Source: Collimonas sp. OK307 (lineage in GTDB: Bacteria; Pseudomonadota; Gammaproteobacteria; Burkholderiales; Burkholderiaceae_D). From it: DNA of 64,000 nucleotides. The notes beneath the pieces were generated by a model. That model ran no database searches and was not told the origin of the DNA. It saw only the letters and a list, made by a program, of their open reading frames with translations. Made by a program: the position numbers and the translations under genes. Below, piece after piece: positions 1-8,716 of the stretch. Each line of letters opens with the position of its first letter. Within the stretch, counting starts at the first letter, position 1. Location: assembly GCF_900113705.1 (NCBI RefSeq), contig NZ_FOQI01000005.1:62001-126000 (forward strand), in the 5' to 3' direction.

Positions 1-936
1 CTTGACCGCGCCGCTGGCCAGCGACAGGTTAGGGAAGGCGACGATGCGCTTAGGATCGAAAAATTCGATGTGGCCCAGGCCATCGCATTCCGGGCAGGCG
101 CCCATCGGATTATTGAAAGAGAACAGGCGCGGTTCCAGTTCCTGCAGCGAATAGCCGCAGATCGGGCAAGCGAATTTGTTGGAGTACACGTGCTCGGTGC
201 CGCTGTCCATTTCCAGCGCAATTGCGCGGCCCTCAGCCAGGCGTAGTGCGGTTTCAAAACTTTCAGCTAGCCGTTGCTTGGTGTCTGCCTTTACTTTCAA
301 GCGATCGATCACCACATCGATGGTGTGCTTTTCGGTCTTCTTCAGTTTGGGCAGATCGTCGACTTCATAAATCTTGGCAGTGCCGGTGCCGCTCTGGATG
401 CGGAAGCGCACAAAGCCCTGTGCCTGCATCTGTTCAAACAGGTCGACATGCTCGCCCTTGCGGTTAGCCACCACCGGCGCCAGGATCATCAGCTTGGTAT
501 CGTCCGGCATCGCCAGCACCGCATCCACCATCTGCGACACCGATTGCGCCGCCAGCGGCTTCTCCGGATGATCCGGGCAATACGGCGTGCCGACGCGTGC
601 GTACAGCAACCGCAGATAATCGTGGATCTCGGTCACCGTACCAACGGTGGAGCGCGGATTATGCGAAGTGGCTTTCTGTTCGATCGAAATCGCCGGCGAC
701 AAACCTTCAATCAGATCGACATCCGGTTTCTCCATCAACTGCAGGAATTGCCTGGCGTAGGAAGACAACGATTCAACGTAGCGCCGCTGACCTTCCGCAT
801 ACAGCGTATCAAATGCCAGCGACGATTTGCCGGAGCCGGACAAGCCGGTGATCACGATCAGTTTGTTGCGCGGTAAATCCAGATTGATGTTCTTGAGGTT
901 ATGCGTGCGCGCACCCCGGATGCGGATTTCTTCCAT
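1..936 (-). CDS. uvrA: UvrABC excinuclease subunit A, N-terminal part (runs off left edge)
   Basis: ATPase subunit of the nucleotide-excision-repair complex that scans DNA for lesions and loads UvrB. About 312 N-terminal residues are present, beginning [18 protein letters not shown]. The first Walker A is visible near residues 31-39 (GLSGSGKSS), then the UvrA-typical stretch [13 protein letters not shown], and near residue 255 the start of a Cys-pair zinc module (CPICG...CPECDGLG). The start is the ATG at 936, which fits the known UvrA N-terminus. The C-terminal half and second ATPase domain lie outside the window. Identification is certain from the motifs; the gene is cut by the window, not broken. 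Confidence 0.97.
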   Translation of the reverse strand, partial: MEEIRIRGARTHNLKNINLDLPRNKLIVITGLSGSGKSSLAFDTLYAEGQRRYVESLSSYARQFLQLMEKPDVDLIEGLSPAISIEQKATSHNPRSTVGTVTEIHDYLRLLYARVGTPYCPDHPEKPLAAQSVSQMVDAVLAMPDDTKLMILAPVVANRKGEHVDLFEQMQAQGFVRFRIQSGTGTAKIYEVDDLPKLKKTEKHTIDVVIDRLKVKADTKQRLAESFETALRLAEGRAIALEMDSGTEHVYSNKFACPICGYSLQELEPRLFSFNNPMGACPECDGLGHIEFFDPKRIVAFPNLSLASGAVK

Positions 937-1260
937 TTACAGCTTTCAGCGTAAGTTTAAGGCCGTGTTGGCTTGTAGGAAATGCAATTTTCACGCGTGA
1001 AAGGCTTGCGGCTGCCATAGGCGGAAATATCCAGCCGGTGCTGCAAGTGCCATATCAAACGGATCAACCTAGCACTATATCAGGGTCGGGATTTTAGAGT
1101 TTGGTCCGGCTATCTCTTGTGAAGACGGTCGCGCGAAACGGTCGCGTGAACACGGTGCGCTGGCGGAGTGAAGGGATGGCAGGAGTACGTATGAACCTGG
1201 AGCGCATGAATCCCAGCCTGATCCAATGGCAACATCAGATCAGGCGGGCGCAACTACACT
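937..1260. other. intergenic region upstream of uvrA
   Basis: This 324-bp stretch lies between the uvrA start and the 3' end of the YXWGXW gene and must hold the uvrA promoter. I see one short imperfect direct repeat (ggtcgcgcgaaac / ggtcgcgtgaaca near 1127-1153). I see no convincing ORF, RNA gene or strong intrinsic terminator. Confidence 0.4.
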
Positions 1261-1683
1261 TTAGCAATTGCCCTTTTTGGCTTGCCCCGGTGGACAATGA
1301 TAACGGCCTCCGTCATCGTCACGCCTGTCATCACGACGCTCGTCGCGATAGTGCTCATGGTGGCGGTCGTCGCCCTGACGCCAGCCGCCACGACGCAGCT
1401 CCCATCCGTTACTCCCTTGACGCCATTCCGGCCGGTCGTACAGATACCCGCTACGCGCTCTTTCCCAATGTCCGCCAGCCCAGACATGGCGGCGGCCGTC
1501 CCAATTCCAGTATCCCGGAGCCCAGATGTAGCCAACCCGCGGCGGCGGCAAAACCTCGTATCGCGGCGGTGGCGGCGGTGTGCCGATCGTGATGTTTACA
1601 CCTATTTGCGCCATAGCCTGGGTCGGCATAAAGGCGGTAGCGCTGACTGCTATAAGCGCGGCGGCGCAGAGTATGCGTTTCAT
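1261..1683 (-). CDS. secreted YXWGXW-repeat family protein
   Basis: Small protein of 140 residues with a clear Sec signal peptide (about residues 1-25, cleavage after QAMA), so periplasmic or surface exposed. A proline stretch (GTPPPPPRYEVLPPP) is followed by aromatic YxW/HW repeats (GYIWAPGYWNWDGRRHVWAGGHW), as in the YXWGXW repeat family. The tail is strongly His/Arg/Asp rich (residues about 107-127), then CPPGQAKKGNC. No enzymatic motif is present and the family has no settled function. The gene stands alone between uvrA and the divergent transporter. Family assignment is from repeat pattern only. Confidence 0.75.
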   Translation of the reverse strand: MKRILCAAALIAVSATAFMPTQAMAQIGVNITIGTPPPPPRYEVLPPPRVGYIWAPGYWNWDGRRHVWAGGHWERARSGYLYDRPEWRQGSNGWELRRGGWRQGDDRHHEHYRDERRDDRRDDDGGRYHCPPGQAKKGNC

Positions 1684-1964
1684 ATTTATCTCCCACAGTT
1701 ATTTGATGCTGCAAACTATATCTTTTTTTATTTCGAAAACGAATAATGATGCAATAAATTACATCTAATTTGAAAGGGAGCGCGCCTGATATCCGTTGGA
1801 TAACAAACTGCAATCGCACTCAAATGCATCAGGGTATTTCGCCTTAATATTCAGCAAGTTTTGGGTATGTCCAATACCCGTGCGGGTTACAGCCATTTCA
1901 TTCCCTGATACTATGACGGGTTTCGGTCTGCACCGTCGTACAGCCTCAACGTTCCCATCCGGTA

Positions 1965-3218
1965 ATGCCCAATATGAATAATTCGTCCTCCTCTCTCGAT
2001 AACGACGCAGGTAGCGGAATGAGTCGCGCTGAAGTCAAAGCTAGCAGCGCCCTGGCTTCGATATTTGCATTGCGCATGCTTGGCCTGTTTCTGATTTTGC
2101 CGGTATTTGCAGTACACGCTAAAACCCTGCCAGGCGGCGATAGCGCTGCCCTGGTTGGCCTCGCCATGGGGATTTACGGCCTGGCGCAATCGTTCGGACA
2201 AATTCCGTTCGGCGTAGCTTCCGATAAATACGGTCGCAAGAAGATCATCGTCATCGGCCTGATCCTGTTCGCGCTGGGATCTTTCATTGCCGCCGCAGCC
2301 GACAATATCTACTGGGTCATTATCGGCCGCGCGATACAAGGTTCCGGCGCGATTTCGGCGGCGGTGACCGCTTTCATCGCCGATTCCACAAGGGAAGAAC
2401 ACCGTACCAAGGCCATGGCCATGGTCGGTGGATCGATCGGTTTGACGTTTGCCTTGTCGCTGATCGTTTCGCCGCTTCTGTATGAATGGATCGGCATGGG
2501 CGGCATCTTTGCCATGACAGGCATCTTGTCGCTGGCTGCGATTGCAGTGGTGGTGTGGCTGGTGCCTTCGGCGCCGCTGGTCAAGGCCAAGCGTGTCGCA
2601 TGGTCGGAAATCCTGCGCAACGGCCAACTGATGCGGTTGAACTACGGTGTGTTCGCCTTGCACATGACGCAAATGGCGATGTTCGTGGTGATGCCCGCGG
2701 CGCTGGTCAAATACGCCGATCTGCCGCTCGAGTCGCACTGGAAAATCTATCTGCCGGTGGTGCTGGCTTCTTTTGTATTGATGCTGCCGCCGGTATTTGT
2801 CGGCGAGAAGCAGGGCAAAATGAAGCAAGTAATGCTGGCTGCCGTAGCTTTGTTGTTTATAGTGCAACTTGGATTGCTGCTGACATTTTCCATGGCAACT
2901 ATCCATTGGCAATGGCTGGTCGTGTTGTTGCTAGGATTTTTCATTGCTTTCAACGTGCTGGAAGCCAGCCAACCGTCGCTGGTGTCGCGCATCGCGCCGC
3001 CGGCGGCCAAAGGCGCCGCGCTGGGAGTGTATAACACCATGCAAGCCCTGGGTTTGTTCTGCGGCGGCGCCCTAGGCGGATTGCTTAAACAGCATGTGGG
3101 CGCATCCTCGGTTTTCATTTTAGGCGGGGCAGCAACCCTGTGCTGGCTTATAATCGCATCCAGCATGAAAAATTTGCCGCGCCGTGGCGCTTCATCAACT
3201 ACGGCCGCGGCAGCGTAG
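1965..3218 (+). CDS. MFS transporter
   Basis: Integral inner-membrane protein of 417 residues with the roughly 12 hydrophobic segments of the major facilitator superfamily. The loop 2-3 signature is visible (GVASDKYGRKKIIVIG, about residues 85-100), and the helix-4 region has GRAIQGSGAISAAVTAFIADSTREEHRTKA. Overall it resembles the drug/sugar efflux branch of MFS, but the substrate cannot be told. It lies between uvrA and ssb, a gene order frequent in Burkholderiales. The start could be the ATG at 1965 or the one at 1974; neither has a strong ribosome-binding site. The long ORF on the opposite strand is a shadow. Confidence 0.85.
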   Translation: MPNMNNSSSSLDNDAGSGMSRAEVKASSALASIFALRMLGLFLILPVFAVHAKTLPGGDSAALVGLAMGIYGLAQSFGQIPFGVASDKYGRKKIIVIGLILFALGSFIAAAADNIYWVIIGRAIQGSGAISAAVTAFIADSTREEHRTKAMAMVGGSIGLTFALSLIVSPLLYEWIGMGGIFAMTGILSLAAIAVVVWLVPSAPLVKAKRVAWSEILRNGQLMRLNYGVFALHMTQMAMFVVMPAALVKYADLPLESHWKIYLPVVLASFVLMLPPVFVGEKQGKMKQVMLAAVALLFIVQLGLLLTFSMATIHWQWLVVLLLGFFIAFNVLEASQPSLVSRIAPPAAKGAALGVYNTMQALGLFCGGALGGLLKQHVGASSVFILGGAATLCWLIIASSMKNLPRRGASSTTAAAA

Positions 3219-3363
3219 TGCATGGCGCGCAGCAAGTCTCCTTAAGCACTATTAGGTAACTATTAAGCAACATCAGACAGCCAGCGCCTTGGGTCTTGGG
3301 CACAACGCATCAGGCGTAAATTTCAGCGCATTTTCAAGATATGAGCATTTAGGAGAGCATTAC

Positions 3364-3861
3364 ATGGCATCGGTCAATAAAGTCATCATCGTCGGCAATC
3401 TCGGCCGCGACCCGGAAACACGCTACATGCCGAACGGCGAAGCGGTCACCAACATCGCCGTTGCCACCACGGAAAGCTGGAAAGACAAGAATAGCGGCGA
3501 GAAAAAAGAATTAACCGAGTGGCACCGCATCACTTTCTATCGCAAGCTGGCGGAGATCGCCGGCCAGTACCTGAAAAAAGGTTCGCAGATCTACATCGAA
3601 GGTCGTCTGCAAACGCGCAAATGGCAAGACAAGGATGGCGCAGAACGCTTCACCACCGAAATCATCGCAGACACCATGCAGATGCTCGGCAGCCGTCAAG
3701 GCGCGGGCGGTAGCGCGCCGATGGACGATGGCGGTGGCTACAACAGCGCGCCACCGGCACGCCAGCAAAACACCAGCGCACCGGCGGCCCCGGCACGTCA
3801 GGCGCCGGCTTCGCGTCCAGCGCCGAATTTCTCGGATATGGATGACGACATTCCGTTCTAA
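3364..3861 (+). CDS. ssb: single-stranded DNA-binding protein
   Basis: SSB protects single-stranded DNA and recruits replication and repair partners. The protein has 165 residues. The N-terminal OB fold is visible from [20 protein letters not shown] to about residue 108, followed by a Gly/Pro/Ala/Gln-rich linker and the partner-binding acidic tip MDDDIPF at the very C-terminus. The ATG at 3364 is chosen because AGGAG lies about 10 bases upstream and the protein begins with the family N-terminus; an upstream in-frame extension to 3289 has no support. An intrinsic terminator follows at about 3948. Confidence 0.97.
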   Translation: MASVNKVIIVGNLGRDPETRYMPNGEAVTNIAVATTESWKDKNSGEKKELTEWHRITFYRKLAEIAGQYLKKGSQIYIEGRLQTRKWQDKDGAERFTTEIIADTMQMLGSRQGAGGSAPMDDGGGYNSAPPARQQNTSAPAAPARQAPASRPAPNFSDMDDDIPF

Positions 3862-3947
3862 ATGACATAAGAATAAATTTGTTAAGTTAAATTTCGGCTT
3901 TTCTTTTCTAAGCTTATGTTTTAATTGGATAAATAAATAAAATACAT

Positions 3948-3982
3948 CCCTTAATTCTGTAAAGAATTAAGGGGTTTTTTTT
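3948..3982 (+). terminator. intrinsic terminator after ssb
   Basis: CCCTTAATTCT pairs with AGAATTAAGGG across a short loop, and a run of eight T follows. This is a classical Rho-independent terminator, about 85 bases downstream of the ssb stop. Confidence 0.9.
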
Positions 3983-4192
3983 CGTCCACGATGAACGTAA
4001 TGATAGAGTTTTTCATTTTAAAGAATTAGCACTGTGGAATTGCATCTTCATTTTCCCCATTTTTGCAATATGCGCTGACCCATGATTTCACTGGAGACAC
4101 TGTGTTCCACACGTATTTTTAGTCACCTTGCTGGATCGTCTCCGGCTCCCCAAATGGGTCAATTCGGAACGTAAATCTACACCCTATGCGCG

Positions 4193-5326
4193 TTACCGAA
4201 TATAACGCCCGTCTTTCCCTATCATCGTGATTTCGACAAATTCGCTACCAGTGTGATTTTGTGGGCTGTAGGTGACCGTCACTCCCCCTAGGTCTTCGTG
4301 TCGAATTGACTCCATTGCATGTATAAATCGCTCGCGGGTTAAATTAGTCCCAGCCCTACGTAATCCTTCGACCAACACCTTAGCGGAGACGAACCCTTCC
4401 ATCGCCGCATAGGAAACGGTCGCGTGCGATTTTTTAGTGGTCGCTTCGAATTCTTGTCCTAAAAGAGTGGTAACAAGATCTGGTGGTGGTGTGATCTGTC
4501 CCAGAATAATGCCGGCTCTGGCGGGGCCGAGGTCTTTAAGAAATGACTCGGAAGAATTGTTTGAAAGAGTCATGATTTGCATCTGACTTCTTTGAGAACG
4601 AATTTCTTTGATTACTTCAACGGTATTTTTTGACGAGCTGACAATGATCAATGCGGCTGGTTTGGACTTAATAACATTTGCAGCTGCCTTCTTGTAATCA
4701 GGGTTGTCTCTGGCAAAAGAGGCAATCACGGCAGGCGACAGCGAACGTGCCCTCATCGCATTGTTAAACCCCGCAAGGCCGTCCTGGCCGAAAGTATCAT
4801 CGACATGCAGAAGCCCGATGCTCTTGAATCCTGAAAATACAAAGTATTCAACCGCTTTTCCGATTTCAGTTTGATACTTTGCCCGAACATTAAACACTAG
4901 AGGGTTTACCGGATCGTGGAAAATGGAGGCGCCTGTCGAAGGTGCTATTAATGGCACATGATTCGCCGCCATAACAGGTAGGATTGCTTGGGTGTGGGGA
5001 GTTCCGCGGCTTTGAAATAGAGCAAAAACATGTTCGGTATTAATGAGCTTAGCCGCATTGGCGGCGGCAAGTGCAGGGTCGAATTTATCGTCTAGCGTGA
5101 TTAATTTTATCTTTCTTCCATTGACACCACCGTTCGCATTGACCGAATTGAAATAGGCATTTGCCCCTTCCAGCATTTCTTTGACCGGTCCTGCAACAGT
5201 TCCTGTGACGCCAATGGTCTGGCCGATCAATATGGTGCTTTCAGTCACGCCATCCTCAGCATGTGCATTGAAGATTGCCCCTGCAAGCACAATCACAGCG
5301 ATAGTTTTTCCCAAGCCTTTGAACAT
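4193..5326 (-). CDS. ABC transporter substrate-binding protein (branched-chain amino acid type), orphan
   Basis: Periplasmic receptor of 377 residues. A Sec signal peptide spans about residues 1-23 (cleavage after NAHA), and the mature protein reads like Peripla_BP_6 / LivJ-type proteins (ILIGQTIGVTGTVAGPVKEMLEGANAYF...). Ligands of this family include branched-chain amino acids, amides, urea and aromatic acids; the ligand here cannot be predicted. No permease or ATPase gene is adjacent, so it is an orphan receptor that must pair with components elsewhere or act as a sensor subunit. The gene is visibly more AT-rich than its neighbours. ATG at 5326 is preceded by a purine-rich GGGGGAGA on the minus strand. 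Confidence 0.88.
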   Translation of the reverse strand: MFKGLGKTIAVIVLAGAIFNAHAEDGVTESTILIGQTIGVTGTVAGPVKEMLEGANAYFNSVNANGGVNGRKIKLITLDDKFDPALAAANAAKLINTEHVFALFQSRGTPHTQAILPVMAANHVPLIAPSTGASIFHDPVNPLVFNVRAKYQTEIGKAVEYFVFSGFKSIGLLHVDDTFGQDGLAGFNNAMRARSLSPAVIASFARDNPDYKKAAANVIKSKPAALIIVSSSKNTVEVIKEIRSQRSQMQIMTLSNNSSESFLKDLGPARAGIILGQITPPPDLVTTLLGQEFEATTKKSHATVSYAAMEGFVSAKVLVEGLRRAGTNLTRERFIHAMESIRHEDLGGVTVTYSPQNHTGSEFVEITMIGKDGRYIR

Positions 5327-5484
5327 GGTATCTCCCCCTATTTAGGTAAGCCTAAAATTATTTTTTTTACACGATACAACGGGTGACAGAAGCGATGCGA
5401 AAATTCATGACTCCGGAACGGAGGTTGCCTATAAGCAATGCATTAGCTGATCGTCGCACAAAATTGACCGACGAAAGAAACATC

Positions 5485-5516
5485 GCCGCCATCGTCATTA
5501 AATGACACATGGCGGC
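5485..5516 (-). terminator. hairpin terminator downstream of the TRAP operon
   Basis: GCCGCCAT at 5485 pairs with ATGGCGGC ending at 5516, with inner pairing of GTCATT and AATGAC. On the minus strand the stem is followed by a moderately T-rich stretch (GATGTTTCTTTCG). It lies just after the dctM stop, so it probably ends the dctPQM transcript. The T run is weak, so this is a probable rather than certain terminator. Confidence 0.6.
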
Positions 5517-5541
5517 TTTATCTGCATGATTTCAGGACGAT

Positions 5542-6822
5542 TTATTTGTAAACCAGACTTGGTAGAAACATCGTGATTTGCGGCGCGTAGGTAATCAAAA
5601 TCAGGAACGCGATCATGGTAAGCAGCCACGGCATGACAGCCTTGGTTAATTCTGTAATCCCCATTTTGGTAATACTTGACGCCACATACAAATTTAAGCC
5701 TACCGGTGGATGGCACATCCCGACCTCCATGTTCACGATCATCATGATGCCGAAATGGATAGGATTGATACCCATCTTGACTGCCACCGGGAACAGGATA
5801 GGCGCCATGATCAGAATGATGGAGGATGCCTCCATCACATTACCTGCCAACAGCAAAAGTATGTTCACGACCAGTAGGAAACCCACCTTACCCAATCCCA
5901 TATGCAGAATAATTTCAGTCAGGGCTTGAGGAACATTCTCTGACGTCATGAGGAAGGAAAACAAGGTTGCATTCGTGATGATGTATAGCAGCATCGCAGA
6001 CATCGCCGCCGAATCGAGCAATACCTTGGGCACATTCTTGATGGTCATGTCTTTGTAGACGAAAATCGACACCAGGAAGGCATACACGGCGCTCATCGCA
6101 GCAGCTTCCGTTGCCGTAAATATGCCGCTGAAAATACCACCGATAACAATCACCACCAGGAATAGTCCCCATGCGCTGTCGCGAAATGCGTCCCAACGCT
6201 CACGCCAGGTAGCTTTCGGCAGGCGTGGGTAATTATTTTTGCGTGCAATATTCCAAGTCGTCAGACAAAGCATCCCGGTAAGAATAATTCCTGGAATCAA
6301 GCCAGCGATAAAAAGAGCACCGATTGAGGTATTGGTAGACACGGCATAAATCACTTTGATGACCGATGGCAGCATCAAAATGCCGAGCGCTCCAGAAGTC
6401 GCAATCACGCCGGCGCCAAATTTCTTCGGGAATCCTTGTTTGACCATTTCCGGTAATACGACGGAACCGATCGCAGCCACCGTCGCTACACTTGAGCCGC
6501 ATACCGAGGCGAACAATGCGCAACCAATGACGCCTGCCAGACCGATTCCGCCATGCCAATGGCCAACCAGGGTGGTTGCAAATTTGATCATTCGCTTCGC
6601 TACCCCGCCATGCGTCAGGAAGGTGCCTGCCAGAAGGAAGAATGGTATCGCCATGATCTCGAAATTCTCGATACCGGTGAACAATTTCAATGCCACCGAT
6701 TCAATCGGGACATTGGTCATCGTGAACAAGAAGGTCAATACGGTCAAACCGAGCGAAATCGAGATCGGCATACCGGTCAGCATCAATGCAAACAACAGTA
6801 CAAATATAATCAGGGCATTCAT
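5542..6822 (-). CDS. dctM: TRAP transporter large permease (DctM)
   Basis: Large membrane subunit of a tripartite ATP-independent periplasmic transporter, which imports organic acids with sodium or proton symport. At 426 residues it has the usual DctM length, with about 12 hydrophobic segments. Family stretches are visible: GMPISISLGL near the N-terminus, FFLLAGTFLTHGG, GCALFASVCGSSVATVAAIG, and PPVGLNLYVAS near the C-terminus. Its ATG overlaps the dctQ stop by four bases (ATGA), showing translational coupling. The gene is the last of dctP-dctQ-dctM. Confidence 0.95.
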   Translation of the reverse strand: MNALIIFVLLFALMLTGMPISISLGLTVLTFLFTMTNVPIESVALKLFTGIENFEIMAIPFFLLAGTFLTHGGVAKRMIKFATTLVGHWHGGIGLAGVIGCALFASVCGSSVATVAAIGSVVLPEMVKQGFPKKFGAGVIATSGALGILMLPSVIKVIYAVSTNTSIGALFIAGLIPGIILTGMLCLTTWNIARKNNYPRLPKATWRERWDAFRDSAWGLFLVVIVIGGIFSGIFTATEAAAMSAVYAFLVSIFVYKDMTIKNVPKVLLDSAAMSAMLLYIITNATLFSFLMTSENVPQALTEIILHMGLGKVGFLLVVNILLLLAGNVMEASSIILIMAPILFPVAVKMGINPIHFGIMMIVNMEVGMCHPPVGLNLYVASSITKMGITELTKAVMPWLLTMIAFLILITYAPQITMFLPSLVYK

Positions 6823-7391
6823 GCTTTGGCTCCGATGTGTTCTACATCGACAGCGTCTTCCACGCCGTCAACATGCGTGTGATCATGCTTCGGAAGTTCG
6901 CCATTCTTGAAAAATTGCCAGGTCACTTGCAAGAACCGGAACGACATCAGATATGAGCCAAGCGGAACTGCAAGATAAACAATCCACATCGGGATTTCGA
7001 GGTCGGCCGACACCGTATCGGTATGCGCCATTTCCCACACAAATCTGCCTCCCAAAGTTCCGATGATGCCGGTAAAGAGCGCTCCGGCCAATAATCCGAA
7101 AATAATGAATTTATTACGCCAAGGCGTGCTCAATTTATTGATCAATACGTCGACCCCAACGTGGATGCCAACACGCACGCCATAGGCCGCACCGAATTTC
7201 GCCATCCACACAAACATGTAGATGCATAGCTCTTGGGCCCAACTGGAGTTGATTTTGATAAGTTCATCCTGGACCCAGGGAATCGGCAGCCCCGAGGCAT
7301 AACGATGTACCACTGCAAGGAAAATAAGAACAGTTGCCATTGCCATCAAGGATGCAATTAGCCACTCTTCCAAATGGTCGAGAAATTTCAT
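6819..7391 (-). CDS. dctQ: TRAP transporter small permease (DctQ)
   Basis: Small membrane subunit of the same TRAP importer, 190 residues with four hydrophobic segments (for example WLIASLMAMATVLIFLAVVHR near the N-terminus). The family signature is seen in WAQELCIYMFVWMAKFGAAYGVR around residues 51-73. The extra cytosolic tail is rich in His and Asp (HDHTHVDGVEDAVDVEH). The gene lies 126 bases downstream of dctP and overlaps dctM by four bases. Confidence 0.92.
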   Translation of the reverse strand: MKFLDHLEEWLIASLMAMATVLIFLAVVHRYASGLPIPWVQDELIKINSSWAQELCIYMFVWMAKFGAAYGVRVGIHVGVDVLINKLSTPWRNKFIIFGLLAGALFTGIIGTLGGRFVWEMAHTDTVSADLEIPMWIVYLAVPLGSYLMSFRFLQVTWQFFKNGELPKHDHTHVDGVEDAVDVEHIGAKA

Positions 7392-7517
7392 GGAATATCC
7401 GTAAAGTTCAGAGGTAAGAGGAGCCGGTCGCCTCTCACAAAATAATCTTAAATCGCTATGCGCTCATGCAAATAATTGCAGCCTGCCTGCCGCACATTTA
7501 TTGCGTACTCTGACTAT

Positions 7518-8522
7518 TTATTTGTACCCAAGCTTTGCGGATTCCTGGTTGACTGCCGTGATCAAATCCTTGCCGATGCGATTTTCCATTTGCTTCTGCA
7601 CCGGCAGCAGCGCTTTGCGCCATTGGGTTTTTTCCTCGTCGGTCAAGTTGTAGACCGTGGTCTTGCCGGACTTACGGATAGCCTCCATCGCACTATCGTT
7701 TTCTTGTTGTGCGATCGTATTGGCATACTTGGTAGTCTCTTTCATTGCGCCGTCGAGTGCGCTGCGGATATCAGCTGGCAGGCCATCCCAGAATTTCTTG
7801 TTAACGATGACGGCGTAGCCTAAATAACCGTGGTTCGACATGGCTACATACTTCTGTACCTCATACATCTTTTGCGTGTAGAGATTGGAGGGCGGATTCT
7901 CGGTGCCGTCGACCACGCCTGTCTGCAAGGCCTGGTATACCTCGGAAAACGCGAGGACTTGCGGATTGGCGCCCAAAACACGCATTTGAGCGTCCAAGAC
8001 TTTAGAGGATTGGATGCGCATCTTCAAGCCTTTAAAATCGGCTGGTAAATGCAAAGGCTTATTAGCCGACATGACTTTAAAGCCATTATCCCAGTAGGCC
8101 AAGCCGGTGATTCCCTTGGGCTCCAGTTTCTTGAAAAGCTCCTTGCCGATCGCGCCCTGGGTCACATCATCGAGCACGTCTCTGCCCGGGAAAATATAAG
8201 GTAAATCGAATAATTCGAATTCTTTTACGCCCAGAGGACCGAATTTGGCGAGCGAGGGAGCCAGCATCTGTACCGCGCCGAGTTGCAGCGCTTCCATTTC
8301 TTCCTTGTCTTTGTATAGCGTACTGTTGGGATAGACCTCGATCTTGACGCGGCCATTGGTTGCTTTCTCCGCCAGTTCCTTGAAGCGCAGCGCCGCTTTA
8401 CCTTTAGGGGTGTCATTCGCGACAACGTGACTGAACTTGATCACGATCGGAGATTGGGCAAATGCGCTTGTACTCACGACAACAGCTGCAGATAGCATTG
8501 AAATCAAAAAATTTAGTTTCAC
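7518..8522 (-). CDS. dctP: TRAP transporter substrate-binding protein (DctP)
   Basis: Periplasmic receptor of the TRAP importer, 334 residues with a signal peptide of about 22 residues (cleavage near SAFA-QSP). DctP-family landmarks include IKFSHVVANDTPKGKAALRFKELAEKATNG in short pieces, the conserved Arg of MRIQSSKVLDAQMRVLGA that binds the ligand carboxylate, and EVYQALQTGVVDGTENPPSN. These place it in the C4-dicarboxylate branch, although relatives bind other carboxylates too. An AGGAGA ribosome-binding site precedes the ATG at 8522. A long palindrome and a second palindrome lie directly upstream. Confidence 0.95.
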   Translation of the reverse strand: MKLNFLISMLSAAVVVSTSAFAQSPIVIKFSHVVANDTPKGKAALRFKELAEKATNGRVKIEVYPNSTLYKDKEEMEALQLGAVQMLAPSLAKFGPLGVKEFELFDLPYIFPGRDVLDDVTQGAIGKELFKKLEPKGITGLAYWDNGFKVMSANKPLHLPADFKGLKMRIQSSKVLDAQMRVLGANPQVLAFSEVYQALQTGVVDGTENPPSNLYTQKMYEVQKYVAMSNHGYLGYAVIVNKKFWDGLPADIRSALDGAMKETTKYANTIAQQENDSAMEAIRKSGKTTVYNLTDEEKTQWRKALLPVQKQMENRIGKDLITAVNQESAKLGYK

Positions 8523-8543
8523 GATGTCTCCTGATTATTAGAA

Positions 8544-8581
8544 ATAATGCATGGTATAAATCCATTTATGCCATGCATTAT
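8544..8581. promoter_or_regulatory. 38-bp near-perfect palindrome in the dctP leader
   Basis: The arms ATAATGCATGGTATAAA and TTTATGCCATGCATTAT are inverted complements with a single mismatch and a 4-base centre (TCCA). The element sits between the dctP ribosome-binding site and the divergent kinase gene. It could be a dimer or tetramer operator or a strong 5'-leader hairpin in the dctP mRNA; the sequence alone does not decide. Confidence 0.6.
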
Positions 8582-8605
8582 CATTAGCAACCCGAAATAC
8601 CGCAA

Positions 8606-8621
8606 TTGTGGTTAACCACAA
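8606..8621. promoter_or_regulatory. 16-bp perfect palindrome, candidate response-regulator site
   Basis: TTGTGGTTAACCACAA is a perfect palindrome in the dctP / histidine-kinase divergent promoter region. The same core with a changed centre (TTGTGGTTTTCCACAT) recurs upstream of the porin gene at 11618, so a regulator common to the three transcripts is likely. The FixJ-type protein encoded next door is the natural candidate (inference). Confidence 0.6.
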
Positions 8622-8716
8622 CAGATTTATTGCCGCAAAACAGCCGGATTTCTATCATACTGACGGGTATGATACGTCACCCGAAGCCAACCGAATTGGG
8701 AGTTTCCTCCGGAAAA

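Noticed and set aside
8606-8716. TTG start extending the histidine kinase by 37 residues
   Set aside because: The TTG lies inside a perfect 16-bp palindrome, has no ribosome-binding site, and the extension is not hydrophobic or conserved in style; ATG 8717 directly precedes the membrane anchor.
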